Assembly: GCA_035268985.1 (NCBI GenBank)
Contig: DATFJV010000127.1
Span: forward strand, 1 to 64,000
DNA: 64,000 bases
Source of the DNA: JAAYHV01 sp035268985
GTDB lineage: Bacteria; Bacillota; Clostridia; Peptostreptococcales; Anaerovoracaceae
Direction of reading: 5' to 3'
The position numbers and the translations under genes were made by a program. How positions within the stretch are numbered: position 1 is the stretch's first letter; each line of letters starts with the position of its first letter. Shown here piece after piece: positions 17,202 to 25,739 of the stretch. The notes under the pieces were generated by a model that saw only the letters and a list, made by a program, of their open reading frames with translations, was not told where the DNA came from and did no database searches.

Positions 17202-18593
17202 TTATTTAATGTTAATACTTTTTCTGGTTTTTATGTATCTGTTTTTCTCACTTTGGGTTAAGTTTCCTGCTCCCCCTATACAACCGCCTTCACATGCCAT
17301 TCCTTCAATGAAATTGTTTTCTAATTTCTTTTTATTTGCTTTCATTAAAGTTTTTCTTAAACTATCCACGCCATCGCAAGCAATAGGTCTAAACTCAAAA
17401 TCATTTGATTTCATCTTTATAGCATTCCCCATGGCTTCAGTAAGACCTCCTGATTTTGCGAAACCTCTTCCATAACATGATGCTTGGTTAAGCTCAGTTT
17501 CTTCTTGCTCCTTTAGTAATATATCCTTGCTATCTATCATAGCTTGGAGTTCTTCAAATGTAATTACATAATCAACATGATCTTTAACTTCTTCTTTTCT
17601 CACTTCAGCTTTTTTAGCTATGCAAGGTCCTATGAACACAACAATTGCCTTATCATCTTTTTCTTTTATGTATTTGCCAAGCTCTGCCATCGGCGACAAG
17701 CTAGAAGAAACAATATTTTTTAGCTTTGGAAATTTGAAATCAATGTATTTTACAAAAGCCGGACAGCAAGATGATGCTAAAAACCCTTTTTCTATTAGTT
17801 CTTCCGCTTCTTTTTCGGCCACCATATCTGCACCATATGCTACTTCTAAAACATCGTAAAAACCAAGTTTTTTAATTGCCGTAATTAATTGTCCTTGTTC
17901 TGCATAATCAAACTGGCTAGTAATTGAAGGTGCCACTGTGGCATAAACTTTGTATTTGCTATTATTTTCACTGCTAATAATTGACTTAATTACTTCTGCT
18001 ATTGATGAAACATCAACCGTGGCGCCAAAGGGACAATGATAGACGCAAGCTCCACAATCAATACACTTGTCAGGATCAATTTCCGCTTCGCCCCCTTCAG
18101 CCATATGTATAGCATCTACTTTGCATGATATCTCACATGGCCTTTGAAAATTATGAATTGCCATATATGGGCACGCATTTGCACATTTTCCGCATTCAAC
18201 ACATAAACTCTTATTTATATGTGCCTTATTTTTATCATCTATAAATATTGCGTTAAGTTTACATGCCTGTTCACAACTATGAGCAATACATCCTCTACAT
18301 AAATTCGTTACAACATATCCAGCTTCAGGGCATTCATCACAAGCGATATCTATAACTTGAACTATATTGGGATTTCTTTTGTTTCCTCCCAAAGCTATAC
18401 GTATTCTATCTGCCATTATCGCTCTATCCTTATAAATGCAGCAGGATTCCGATGTTTCCCCTTTTTTTATAATTTTATTTGCTATATCATTAAATACTGA
18501 AAAAGCTTCAACTCCATCCCATGTAGTTCTAGCCACTTCCCTCAATACTTTATATTTTCTCTCTTGAACCCTATTGTCAAATATTTTTTCCAA
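17202..18593 (-). CDS. [FeFe] hydrogenase, group B-like, with N-terminal ferredoxin clusters
   Basis: A 463-residue iron-only hydrogenase-type protein. The N-terminal half carries several cysteine motifs (CRGCIAHSCEQAC, CVECGKCANACP, CIDCGACVYHCP) for [4Fe-4S] clusters. The C-terminal catalytic domain has H-cluster cysteines C276 (SSCCPAF), C324 (GPCIAKK), C434 and C438 (GMACEGGCIGGAG). The GPC and SCCPAF variants are those of group B enzymes, whose physiological role is poorly known. The start is TTG 18593, after GGAGGG; an upstream in-frame TTG at 18623 would fall in the rpsR terminator. It is transcribed after rpsF-ssb-rpsR. Confidence 0.85.
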   Translation of the reverse strand: MEKIFDNRVQERKYKVLREVARTTWDGVEAFSVFNDIANKIIKKGETSESCCIYKDRAIMADRIRIALGGNKRNPNIVQVIDIACDECPEAGYVVTNLCRGCIAHSCEQACKLNAIFIDDKNKAHINKSLCVECGKCANACPYMAIHNFQRPCEISCKVDAIHMAEGGEAEIDPDKCIDCGACVYHCPFGATVDVSSIAEVIKSIISSENNSKYKVYATVAPSITSQFDYAEQGQLITAIKKLGFYDVLEVAYGADMVAEKEAEELIEKGFLASSCCPAFVKYIDFKFPKLKNIVSSSLSPMAELGKYIKEKDDKAIVVFIGPCIAKKAEVRKEEVKDHVDYVITFEELQAMIDSKDILLKEQEETELNQASCYGRGFAKSGGLTEAMGNAIKMKSNDFEFRPIACDGVDSLRKTLMKANKKKLENNFIEGMACEGGCIGGAGNLTQSEKNRYIKTRKSINIK

Positions 18594-18600
18594 TTTACCC

Positions 18601-18639
18601 TCCAAAATAAAAAGGAGTTTCAATTTCTTGAAAGCTCCC
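18601..18639 (-). terminator. Terminator or attenuator between rpsR and hydrogenase
   Basis: On the minus strand GGAGCTTTCA pairs with TGAAACTCC (two-base bulge, loop AGAAAT), followed by TTTTTATTTT. The hydrogenase start codon is only about 20 bases downstream. Confidence 0.65.
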
Positions 18640-18652
18640 TTAATAATTATGA

Positions 18653-18886
18653 TTAATCAGCATCATACGGTAATAAAGCCATGCCTCTTGCAACCTTTAT
18701 TGCTTTTGTTACCTCTCTTTGATGCATTGCACATGTACCTGTTACTCTTTTGGGAAGAATTTTCCCTCTTTCAGTTACATATTTTTTAAGCGTTTCTACG
18801 TCTTTATAATCGATTTTTTTGCTTTTATCTGTACAGAATTGACATACTTTTTTACGTCTCATTCCACCACGTTTTTTATAATCCAT
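18653..18886 (-). CDS. rpsR: 30S ribosomal protein S18
   Basis: A 77-residue S18 with the [19 protein letters not shown] start and the [21 protein letters not shown] core. The start is ATG 18886, eight bases after GAGAGGAG; a longer reading frame of ten more codons has no ribosome site. The CxxC and later cysteine suggest the zinc-type S18. It is the third gene of rpsF-ssb-rpsR. Confidence 0.95.
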   Translation of the reverse strand: MDYKKRGGMRRKKVCQFCTDKSKKIDYKDVETLKKYVTERGKILPKRVTGTCAMHQREVTKAIKVARGMALLPYDAD

Positions 18887-18902
18887 GATTTCTCCTCTCT
18901 CT

Positions 18903-19319
18903 TTAGAATGGTACATCGTCCTCTACAGCCTGAAAACTGTCGCTAGGGATGTCCGCTTCATATTTTTCGGTCTTACTACCATCAGGACCGTTATTTTTCG
19001 AATCTTTCCATTCTAAGAATTCTACTCTATCAGCAACTACATCTGTGGTGTAAATAGTTACACCCTCTTTATTTTTATAGCTACCTGTTTGTATTCTACC
19101 CTGAACTGCAACTTTTATACCTTTTACAAGGTGCTTTTCACAGTTTTCGGCTTGTTTTCCAAATACTACTATTCTTGGAAAATCGGTTTGCTTTTCTTTA
19201 CCTTGACCAACAATTCTATCTATTGCCAAGCTAAAGCGAGCCACTGCTAGTTGAGTGCTAGGTGTATATCTTACTTCAGGATCCCTTGTTAGTCTTCCTA
19301 TTAGTTGTACACTGTTCAT
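18903..19319 (-). CDS. ssb: Single-stranded DNA-binding protein
   Basis: A 138-residue SSB with an N-terminal OB fold ([20 protein letters not shown]...) and an acidic C-terminal tail ending in DDVPF, the tip that recruits replication and repair partners. It protects single-stranded DNA during replication. It lies between rpsF and rpsR, the usual arrangement in Bacillota. Confidence 0.95.
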   Translation of the reverse strand: MNSVQLIGRLTRDPEVRYTPSTQLAVARFSLAIDRIVGQGKEKQTDFPRIVVFGKQAENCEKHLVKGIKVAVQGRIQTGSYKNKEGVTIYTTDVVADRVEFLEWKDSKNNGPDGSKTEKYEADIPSDSFQAVEDDVPF

Positions 19320-19330
19320 ATTACACTCTC

Positions 19331-19618
19331 CTATTTTTCATCTTTATTTATGATGATATGTCTAATTACATTATCAGATATCTTAAGTCTTCTATCTAAC
19401 TCTTTTGGCAATTCAGAACCAGCTTTGAACTGAACTATAACATAATATCCTTCACTATGTTTTTCAATTTCATAAGCAAGTTTTCTCATTCCCCAGATAT
19501 CAACGTCTAATACTTCTCCGTCGGATGATATAATTTCTTTAACTGTTTCGATTACAGCATCTCTTTTATCATCTTCAATTGTCGGTCTAACAATAAACAT
19601 TAATTCATAATTTCTCAT
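19331..19618 (-). CDS. rpsF: 30S ribosomal protein S6
   Basis: A 95-residue S6 beginning MRNYELMFIVRPTIEDD and containing WGMRKLAYEIEKHSEGYYV, the S18-binding face. The start is ATG 19618 with AGGAGGTG at the right distance; an upstream in-frame ATG at 19672 lacks one. First gene of the rpsF-ssb-rpsR unit. Confidence 0.95.
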   Translation of the reverse strand: MRNYELMFIVRPTIEDDKRDAVIETVKEIISSDGEVLDVDIWGMRKLAYEIEKHSEGYYVIVQFKAGSELPKELDRRLKISDNVIRHIIINKDEK

Positions 19619-19735
19619 TTTTTCACCTCCTATGGACTTAATGGCACCAAATCGGTGCAGGATAATGGCCAATTTGTTCAGGCCACGCCTAAATATTATA
19701 CACTAAATGCAGTATTTTGCAAGTATTTTTACCAA

Positions 19736-20185
19736 TTAATTTAAATCTTTCGAATTGAGTTCTATTGTAAATGGCCCTTCATTTACAAGGGATATTTTCA
19801 TATCTGCTCCAAATTCTCCTTTTTGTACCTTTTTACATTGTTTTTCACATTCATAGATTATATATTGATATAGTTCTTTGGCCAATTCCGGTTTTCCTGC
19901 ATCCACAAAAGACGGTCTATTGCCTTTTTTACAATTGGCATATAATGTAAATTGAGAAACTAGTAAGAGTCCTCCATCAACAGAATCTAATGATAAGTTG
20001 GTTTTGCCTTCAGAATCTTCAAATATTCGCATGTTAATAAGTTTCTTTATCATTTTATCTGCAATTTCTTTGGTATCTTCGTTGCTTACCCCAACAAAAA
20101 CAAGCAACCCCTTTTCTATTTCTCCTACTACAATGTTATTAATTTCCACTTTGGCTTCGCTTACTCTTTGTATGACGAATTTCAT
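19736..20185 (-). CDS. dtd: D-aminoacyl-tRNA deacylase
   Basis: Dtd removes D-amino acids and glycine mischarged onto tRNAs. The 149-residue protein has the SQFTLYANCKKGNRPSF motif and a C-terminal LVNEGPFT in place of the common NDGPVT, so the cross-subunit Gly-Pro pair is present with an Asp to Glu change beside it. It is a single minus-strand gene upstream of the ribosomal protein unit. Confidence 0.92.
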   Translation of the reverse strand: MKFVIQRVSEAKVEINNIVVGEIEKGLLVFVGVSNEDTKEIADKMIKKLINMRIFEDSEGKTNLSLDSVDGGLLLVSQFTLYANCKKGNRPSFVDAGKPELAKELYQYIIYECEKQCKKVQKGEFGADMKISLVNEGPFTIELNSKDLN

Positions 20186-20269
20186 AATCTCTCTCCCTCA
20201 ATTTTTAATAATATTATATCATAAATTTATTAAATTGACTTTTACAATTTATTTTGCTACCATCATTTT

Positions 20270-20821
20270 ATGAGGAAGAATAAAATTTTAAAAAGAATAG
20301 CGCTTTCAGTAATTATTTTAATAACAGTAATAACTTTAGGCTTTGTTATATATGCTATGGATTATATGCATGCAGATGATTATGCTATTGGTTTTTCAAA
20401 CTCCGAATCAATTATTTCCCTTGATACCGGAGATTATATCTTAGAAGGTAATGGTGATACAGGAATAATCTTTTACCCAGGAGCTAAAGTTGAGGAAGAA
20501 GCATATATTCCGCTACTAGAAAAACTTCGGGGAAAAGGCTACACATGCTTTCTTGTTAAAATGCCTTTAAGATTTGCATTTTTAGGCAAAAACAGGGCGG
20601 ATTCATATATAGAAGAACATAATGAAATTAATTCTTGGTATATGGCCGGCCACTCCCTAGGAGGTGCCATGGCAAGTAGCTATGCCTCTGATAACGAAGG
20701 ATCCTTGGATGGTTTGATACTTTTAGGTGCATATGTTTATGGAAATATTGACCCAGATAAAACAATTACCATTTATGGTGAAAACGATCTAAACCTAGAT
20801 AAAACAAAACTAGGAGTCTAG
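20270..20821 (+). pseudogene. Alpha/beta hydrolase, 5' part, interrupted by IS110 element
   Basis: This frame encodes a membrane-anchored alpha/beta hydrolase: one N-terminal hydrophobic helix (residues about 9-30), FYPGAKVEEEAY, the nucleophile elbow GHSLGG and YGENDLNLD, which should hold the catalytic aspartate. The frame leaves the family after TKLG at about 20815 and stops at 20821 inside the insertion. The missing end, with the catalytic histidine, is found in the same frame sense beyond the element at 22361-22519. The gene is therefore split and presumably inactive. Confidence 0.85.
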
Positions 20822-20921
20822 CTATTAAAAGTCAATAGTTTTTTAAAAATAATTTATTGCATAACAAAAAGCCTGAAGATAATAAATTCAGGAGTGAAAC
20901 TAAGAGAGTTACACCACTTAA

Positions 20922-22091
20922 CTAACGAAGTTTTGATGGATCATATTGAATTTGATTTGTTTCAAGAGTGTAAATTACACGTAGTAGCTTTTTAGCTACG
21001 TGGTTAATTGCCACTCTATAGGGTTTACCTTCGTTACGTTTTTTCAGATAGTATTCCATGAATACTGGATTGTTGTTAATCAAAGGTAAGCATACATTCA
21101 TTAAGGTATAACGCAAATGAGACGAACCACGTTTAACCATTTTCCCTGTATTTTCAGAAATCCCTGATTGGTAATATCCTGGTTCCATTCCTGCAAACGA
21201 AAGCATCTGACCGGGATTATTGAACCTAGAAATGTTTCCAAACTCTGACACAATAACAGCTGCAGACAATGGCCCGATTCCATTAATTGACAGTAGCGGA
21301 GGATTAAGTTCAAATATCAATTCTTCGATTTTATCTTCTATAGATTGAATTTCAGCATCAACGCTTTTGTAAAGGGCTAAAAGAGTTGAGAATTCTGAAT
21401 CTAAGATATCGTTAGATTCGCCTATGGTTTTAGTAGCTAATTCTTTTAGGCGATAAAAACGCAGAAGTGAAAACTTGCCATAGGAAATTTTACGCAACGT
21501 TTCATAAGAAGAAATATTCATATTTGATATAGACTTTGCGTTCCCATATTTTTTAAGAATGTAAAGTGAAGTAACATTAAACTTGTTTTTAAAGAACGGC
21601 TTAAACTCCGGAAAAGTATGGTCTAAAATATTTGTAAGTTTAACCATATAAAAGCTACGTTGCCTAATTAAGGAATCTCTTAAACGAGTTAATGACTTTA
21701 ATGAGTACATATGATAAAATCCAATTGGATGGGGTTTGTACTCTACCGTCATTAAATAGCTAACAATTGCCCTGCAATCGATAGCATCGGATTTGGTTTT
21801 TCTAAGGGTTTGTCCCTTGATAAACTTGCTTAAGAGCAATGGGTTTAGTTCCATAAAATCGTGGTGTGATTTTTCAAGGAACAGTTTTAAATTGATGCCA
21901 TAATGACCAGTAGCTTCAAATCCTATCTTTAATTTTTGAGATTGATCTAATGAGTCGATTATTGAAAGAAGCTTTGAAAAACCGGTAGCATCATTTTGGA
22001 TGACAATGTCATCATAAATTATTTCACCATCAGAACTGATAATGAAACAATCGTGTTTATACTTGGAAATATCAATTCCTAAGTAATACAT
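20922..22091 (-). CDS. IS110-family transposase (RuvC-like DEDD recombinase)
   Basis: A 389-residue transposase. The N-terminal DEDD domain starts GIDISKYKHD with the first aspartate at residue 7, has FEATGHYG with the glutamate, and KTKSDAIDCRAI with the last aspartates. The C-terminal Transposase_20 domain has GIGPLSAAVIVSEFGN and AGMEPGYYQSG, which contains the conserved serine. The start is ATG 22091 after AGGAGG; an upstream in-frame ATG at 22136 lacks a ribosome site. It appears intact, so the element may still be active. Confidence 0.93.
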   Translation of the reverse strand: MYYLGIDISKYKHDCFIISSDGEIIYDDIVIQNDATGFSKLLSIIDSLDQSQKLKIGFEATGHYGINLKLFLEKSHHDFMELNPLLLSKFIKGQTLRKTKSDAIDCRAIVSYLMTVEYKPHPIGFYHMYSLKSLTRLRDSLIRQRSFYMVKLTNILDHTFPEFKPFFKNKFNVTSLYILKKYGNAKSISNMNISSYETLRKISYGKFSLLRFYRLKELATKTIGESNDILDSEFSTLLALYKSVDAEIQSIEDKIEELIFELNPPLLSINGIGPLSAAVIVSEFGNISRFNNPGQMLSFAGMEPGYYQSGISENTGKMVKRGSSHLRYTLMNVCLPLINNNPVFMEYYLKKRNEGKPYRVAINHVAKKLLRVIYTLETNQIQYDPSKLR

Positions 22092-22350
22092 AAAATAACC
22101 TCCTTTGATAAAATTTAGCACTGCTGTTTTCCACAAGAAATTCCGTTGTGTAGTCTCGTAAATAAAAACGTCAAAGCGTTAACTAGCTCATTACCAGTAA
22201 AAACGAAAGAACTGTGGTTTGTGACTCCTATAACAGTCAAAGCTGTATTAAAATAGATACAAATCCACAGTGCAATATAATTATAACGGGTGAACAACCC
22301 AAACACAAAAAGGAAAGGAAAATGTAATCTAAACACCCGTTATTGGATAA
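22092..22350 (-). ncRNA. Candidate bridge RNA region of the IS110 element
   Basis: The long non-coding end upstream of the transposase is where IS110 elements encode their bridge RNA. It holds strong structure: a 10-bp perfect inverted repeat ATAACGGGTG (22283-22292) and CACCCGTTAT (22334-22343), and a 12-bp stem with one bulge, ACTGTGGTTTGT (22211-22222) against ACAAATCCACAGT (22259-22271), enclosing smaller hairpins. RNA boundaries and guide loops are not resolved here. Confidence 0.5.
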
Positions 22351-22360
22351 TTAGATTATA

Positions 22361-22519
22361 CGAGATATAAATGTGTTTGAAATTGAAGGGGGTAATCATG
22401 CAGGCTTTGGTAATTATGGAAAACAAAAAGGTGACGGCGAACTTCTTATAACAAGGGAAGAACAGCAAAATGTCGCCGTTGATCTAATTACAAATTTTAT
22501 AGAAAAGGAAATTTATTAA
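22361..22519 (+). pseudogene. Alpha/beta hydrolase, 3' part beyond IS110 element
   Basis: In the frame ending at TAA 22517-22519 the sequence reads RDINVFEIEGGNHAGFGNYG and continues to EKEIY. GGNHAGFG is the catalytic histidine motif missing from the 5' fragment at 20270-20821. An in-frame TAG lies six codons upstream of the regained similarity, marking the insertion end. The stop codon abuts the start of the DUF2148 gene. Confidence 0.82.
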
Positions 22520-23065
22520 ATGATAAAAAATATTAAAGATTCTACAGAAAATGCCGCATTAACTGTGGGCGATTTAATGGTCTCTGCTGCAATCACTGCG
22601 CCTAAAGGAAGTGGAAAGGACACTATTAGAGCAACTGTTGTAACCGGAAATGACAAGAAAAAAATCGCTAATGAAATGAGAAGAATAGGCAATGAGATAG
22701 GACAAGATTTTTTTAATAGAGATGCCGATAATGTTGATAATAGTCCCTTAATTGTAATAATTGGATGTATATCAAAACCTTTTGGTTTGGATAACTGTGA
22801 AAACTGTGGGTTTAAAAGCTGTAATGAAATGAAAAAAGCCGGCGGACGTTGCTCTTTCAACGTTACCGACCTAGGCATAGCCATTGGTTCTGCCGTTTCC
22901 ATTGCTGCTGATAATAGAATGGATAACAGAGTTTTATATTCTGCAGGAAAGGCTGCAAAGAACTTAAACATATTAAAAGAAGTTGACCTTTACTATGGTA
23001 TTCCTATTAGTGCAACCAGTAAAAGTATTTACTTTGACAGAAGTCCTGGCGCTATAAAATTTTAG
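22520..23065 (+). CDS. DUF2148 ferredoxin-like protein
   Basis: A 181-residue protein of the DUF2148 family, found mostly in anaerobes. CENCGFKSCNEMKKAGGRC (residues about 94-112) gives a four-cysteine motif that could hold an FeS cluster. No function is established. Its ATG directly follows the hydrolase stop (TAAATG), so it was probably co-transcribed with that gene and the IS insertion may now affect its expression. It ends without a gap against the convergent cysK stop. Confidence 0.75.
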   Translation: MIKNIKDSTENAALTVGDLMVSAAITAPKGSGKDTIRATVVTGNDKKKIANEMRRIGNEIGQDFFNRDADNVDNSPLIVIIGCISKPFGLDNCENCGFKSCNEMKKAGGRCSFNVTDLGIAIGSAVSIAADNRMDNRVLYSAGKAAKNLNILKEVDLYYGIPISATSKSIYFDRSPGAIKF

Positions 23066-23980
23066 TTATTTGAACATTTTAGTCGATAAGTATCTCATCC
23101 CTGTATCGGGTAGTACGGCTACGATGTTTTTATTTTCAAATTCTTTTCTTTTTGACAGTTCCTTTGCACCCCAAATTGCTGCTCCGGAACTTATACCTAC
23201 AAAAAGACCCTCTTCTTCGGCAACTTTTCTGCCGTGGAAATATGCATTTTCTTCCTTTGCTTGCAATATTTCATCATAAATGCTCACATCTAATATTTGT
23301 GGAATGAAATTTGCTCCTATTCCTTGTATTCCGTGGGGACCACTTTTACCTTCAGACAATAAAGGGGAATTAAACGGTTCTATTGCTATAACTTTAATGG
23401 CTTTGTTCATTTCCTTTAAATATTTACCCGCACCTGAAATGGTTCCTCCAGTACCAATACCTACTACTAAAGCATCTACTTTTCCATCCAATGCTTCATA
23501 TATTTCTGGGCCAGTTGTTTTATAGTGCACATCGGCGCAAACAGGATTCGTAAATTGGCCGGCTATTATGCTTCCTGGAATTTCTTTTTTTAATTCTTTT
23601 GCTTTTTCCACAGCACCATTCATTCCTTCTCCTGCAGCTGTGAGTATTAAGTCTGCCCCATATGCCCTTAGTATACTTTTTCTTTCTTCACTCATGCTTT
23701 CCGGCATGGTTAATACAATCTTGTATCCTTTAGCTTTCCCAATGGCAGCTAAACCAATACCAGTATTACCACTGGTACTTTCAATAATAACGCCACCTTT
23801 TTTTAATATACCTTTATCTTCCGCATCCTTAATCATAGCTAGAGCTACTCTATCCTTAATGCTTCCTCCGGGATTAAAAAACTCTGTTTTCCCATAAATT
23901 TTGGCTTTCGTATTGTGTTTATCAATTCTTACTAGTGGAGTATTACCCACTGTATCAACTATATTATCAAAATATCTCAT
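23066..23980 (-). CDS. cysK: Cysteine synthase A (O-acetylserine sulfhydrylase)
   Basis: CysK makes cysteine from O-acetylserine and sulfide with pyridoxal phosphate. The 304-residue protein has PLP-lysine Lys42 in GGSIKDRVALAM, the ESTSGNTGIGLA phosphate/substrate loop and the GTGGTISGAGK motif. It is a single gene on the minus strand. It indicates that sulfide is available for assimilation, which fits the sulfide-dependent homocysteine genes at 32.8 kb. Confidence 0.94.
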   Translation of the reverse strand: MRYFDNIVDTVGNTPLVRIDKHNTKAKIYGKTEFFNPGGSIKDRVALAMIKDAEDKGILKKGGVIIESTSGNTGIGLAAIGKAKGYKIVLTMPESMSEERKSILRAYGADLILTAAGEGMNGAVEKAKELKKEIPGSIIAGQFTNPVCADVHYKTTGPEIYEALDGKVDALVVGIGTGGTISGAGKYLKEMNKAIKVIAIEPFNSPLLSEGKSGPHGIQGIGANFIPQILDVSIYDEILQAKEENAYFHGRKVAEEEGLFVGISSGAAIWGAKELSKRKEFENKNIVAVLPDTGMRYLSTKMFK

Positions 23981-24081
23981 AATTGCCTCCTAAATATACA
24001 TTATACCCTATTTTAAGCTTTTTATAGAAAGTTTTGTTAAAATATGTTAAGCTAAATTTAGAAAATCTGGAGGATGAAAAA

Positions 24082-24822
24082 TTGAAGATTAATATTATAA
24101 AAAATTTACCAGCTTTACATTTTATTTTAAAAGAAACTAGACGATTTATCAAACTGGGAAAATCTATTTTTAAAGAGCGAGAAGCCGGAAATATAGAAAA
24201 AGAAAAGAAAATAATTTATGAAGGCGAGAATTTATGGGCTAAGAATATAGTCAATCATTTTGATATACCTTTTGAGATAATTGGAAAAGAAAATATACCA
24301 AAGGACGGGCCTGTGCTATTTGTTGCAAACCATCAAGGATACGCAGATATTCTTGATATATTATATGCCCTTGAAAATATACAAGTAAGCTTTGTTGCAA
24401 AAAAGGAATTTGAAAACTTCCCATATCTTGGGAAAGCGATTAGAATAACTAACGGCATCTTTTTAGAAAGAGGAAACTCAAAAGAAGCAATAAAAGCCCT
24501 AAGGGAAGGCGTGGAAATATTAAAGAACGGCTATTCCCTTGTAATCTTTCCAGAAGGAACAAGAAGTAAAGAAAAAGAAATGGGTACTTTTAAGTCCGGT
24601 AGTTTGAAATTTGCTCAAAAGGCTAAAGTTCCCATTGTACCAATAACTATTAATGGACCTTATAATTTATTTGAAAAAAACGGTTATATAACCCCAGTAA
24701 AACAAACGTTGATATTTCATGAGATCATTCATTACGAAAAAATGGACAGAAAAGAGCAAGCAACCATGATGCCAGTACTTGAAGATATCATAAGAAAAGG
24801 ATTGGAAAACATTGAAGACTAG
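24082..24822 (+). CDS. plsC: 1-acyl-sn-glycerol-3-phosphate acyltransferase
   Basis: This 246-residue membrane-associated enzyme acylates lysophosphatidic acid to phosphatidic acid. It has the NHQGYAD (HxxxxD) catalytic motif near residue 82, FLERGN, and FPEGTRSKE. I place the start at TTG 24082, eight bases after GGAGG; the in-frame ATG at 24034 has no ribosome site. Its stop codon lies inside a terminator hairpin shared with the convergent focA-like gene. Confidence 0.88.
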   Translation: MKINIIKNLPALHFILKETRRFIKLGKSIFKEREAGNIEKEKKIIYEGENLWAKNIVNHFDIPFEIIGKENIPKDGPVLFVANHQGYADILDILYALENIQVSFVAKKEFENFPYLGKAIRITNGIFLERGNSKEAIKALREGVEILKNGYSLVIFPEGTRSKEKEMGTFKSGSLKFAQKAKVPIVPITINGPYNLFEKNGYITPVKQTLIFHEIIHYEKMDRKEQATMMPVLEDIIRKGLENIED

Positions 24823-24839
24823 CTTAACGCTAGTCTTTT
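24815..24839. terminator. Bidirectional terminator overlapping both stop codons
   Basis: AAGACTAGC (24815-24823), loop TTAAC, GCTAGTCTT (24829-24837). The plsC stop TAG is in the left arm and the stop of the convergent transporter is in the right arm. Confidence 0.8.
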
Positions 24840-25642
24840 AAATATGAAAACCACATTATCAAACTAACAACAACGCCGCCTAATATATTCCCTAACGTTA
24901 CGGGTAATAAATTACCTGTCATAAACCCTAATACATTTAAGTTTGACATATCTATACCTTGGGCCATTGCATTTTCATAATATCTTGTAATGCTTGCTGC
25001 AAATATACCTGCAGGCACGTAATACATATTAGCTATACTATGCTCATATCCAGCAAATACAAAGAATGCCACTGGAACAAATGCTCCTGCTATTTTACCA
25101 AAGGTATCTTTGGCCGTCATGCTTATGAGCACGGCCAAAGTAACTAGTATATTACAAGCAACTCCCATAACAAAGGCATTTTCAAAAGACATTGAACATT
25201 TTATGGATGCAACATTTATAGTATACATTGCAAGTTCCCCATTACCAAAGTCAAGCTGTCCAAAATATGCCATTCCCGTAGCAACAGCTAGCGATCCTAT
25301 TAAATTACCAATGTACACTATTATCCAATTCCTTATAAGACCTATTATATTGGCTTTTTTTTCAAGCACAGATATTGTTATCAAAATATTTCCAGTAAAT
25401 AACTCAGCCCCCGTCAACACTACCATAGCTAAACCAAAGGGAAAAAGAAGGCCTGTAACTATTCTAATAACCGAAATATTGGTGAAGGCAAATGCAGTGG
25501 TATTAGTGGCTGCACTACCAAAGGCAATTAACATTCCTGCAAGTATTGCTAGTACAAATATTTTACTAGCTTTATTTATTGTCTTTGATGCTCCTAATTT
25601 AGAATAATTTTCTGTCACTTCTTTAGGCGAAAAATAATTCAT
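24830..25642 (-). CDS. focA: Formate/nitrite transporter family protein
   Basis: A 270-residue membrane protein of the FNT family, with six predicted transmembrane helices. It moves formate, nitrite or hydrosulfide across the membrane. Conserved features include the ILAGMLIAFGSAATNT start of helix 1 and NILVTLAVLIS, where NxxV is a family signature. In a fermenting anaerobe formate is the likely substrate, but hydrosulfide is also possible. It stands alone and shares a terminator with plsC. Confidence 0.85.
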   Translation of the reverse strand: MNYFSPKEVTENYSKLGASKTINKASKIFVLAILAGMLIAFGSAATNTTAFAFTNISVIRIVTGLLFPFGLAMVVLTGAELFTGNILITISVLEKKANIIGLIRNWIIVYIGNLIGSLAVATGMAYFGQLDFGNGELAMYTINVASIKCSMSFENAFVMGVACNILVTLAVLISMTAKDTFGKIAGAFVPVAFFVFAGYEHSIANMYYVPAGIFAASITRYYENAMAQGIDMSNLNVLGFMTGNLLPVTLGNILGGVVVSLIMWFSYLKD

Positions 25643-25692
25643 ATATGTTCCTTTCGTTTTGAAAATTCGCTTGATTATAACATGACAAAAAA

Positions 25693-25721
25693 ATTAAAAC
25701 AAGACAGCATTTGTCTTGTTT
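25693..25721 (-). terminator. Terminator after trpS (gyrBA-sigB-trpS unit)
   Basis: On the minus strand AAACAAGACA pairs perfectly with TGTCTTGTTT (loop AATGC) followed by TAATTTTT, 20 bases after the trpS stop. Confidence 0.88.
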
Positions 25722-25739
25722 TTGTATTTTATTAAGTAC

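Larger units (their letters stand above)
20815..22360 (-). mobile_element. IS110-family insertion sequence (about 1.55 kb)
   Basis: The element carries one DEDD transposase gene on the minus strand, a long non-coding end upstream of that gene (22092 to about 22360) and a short one downstream. There are no obvious terminal inverted repeats, as expected for IS110. The borders are set by where the hydrolase reading frame is lost and regained, so each is uncertain by roughly ten bases. It is oriented antisense to the gene it interrupts. Confidence 0.85.

Noticed and set aside
25110..25607. A 165-codon plus-strand open frame inside the FNT transporter gene
   Set aside because: Antisense to a clear membrane transporter gene; shadow of hydrophobic codons.
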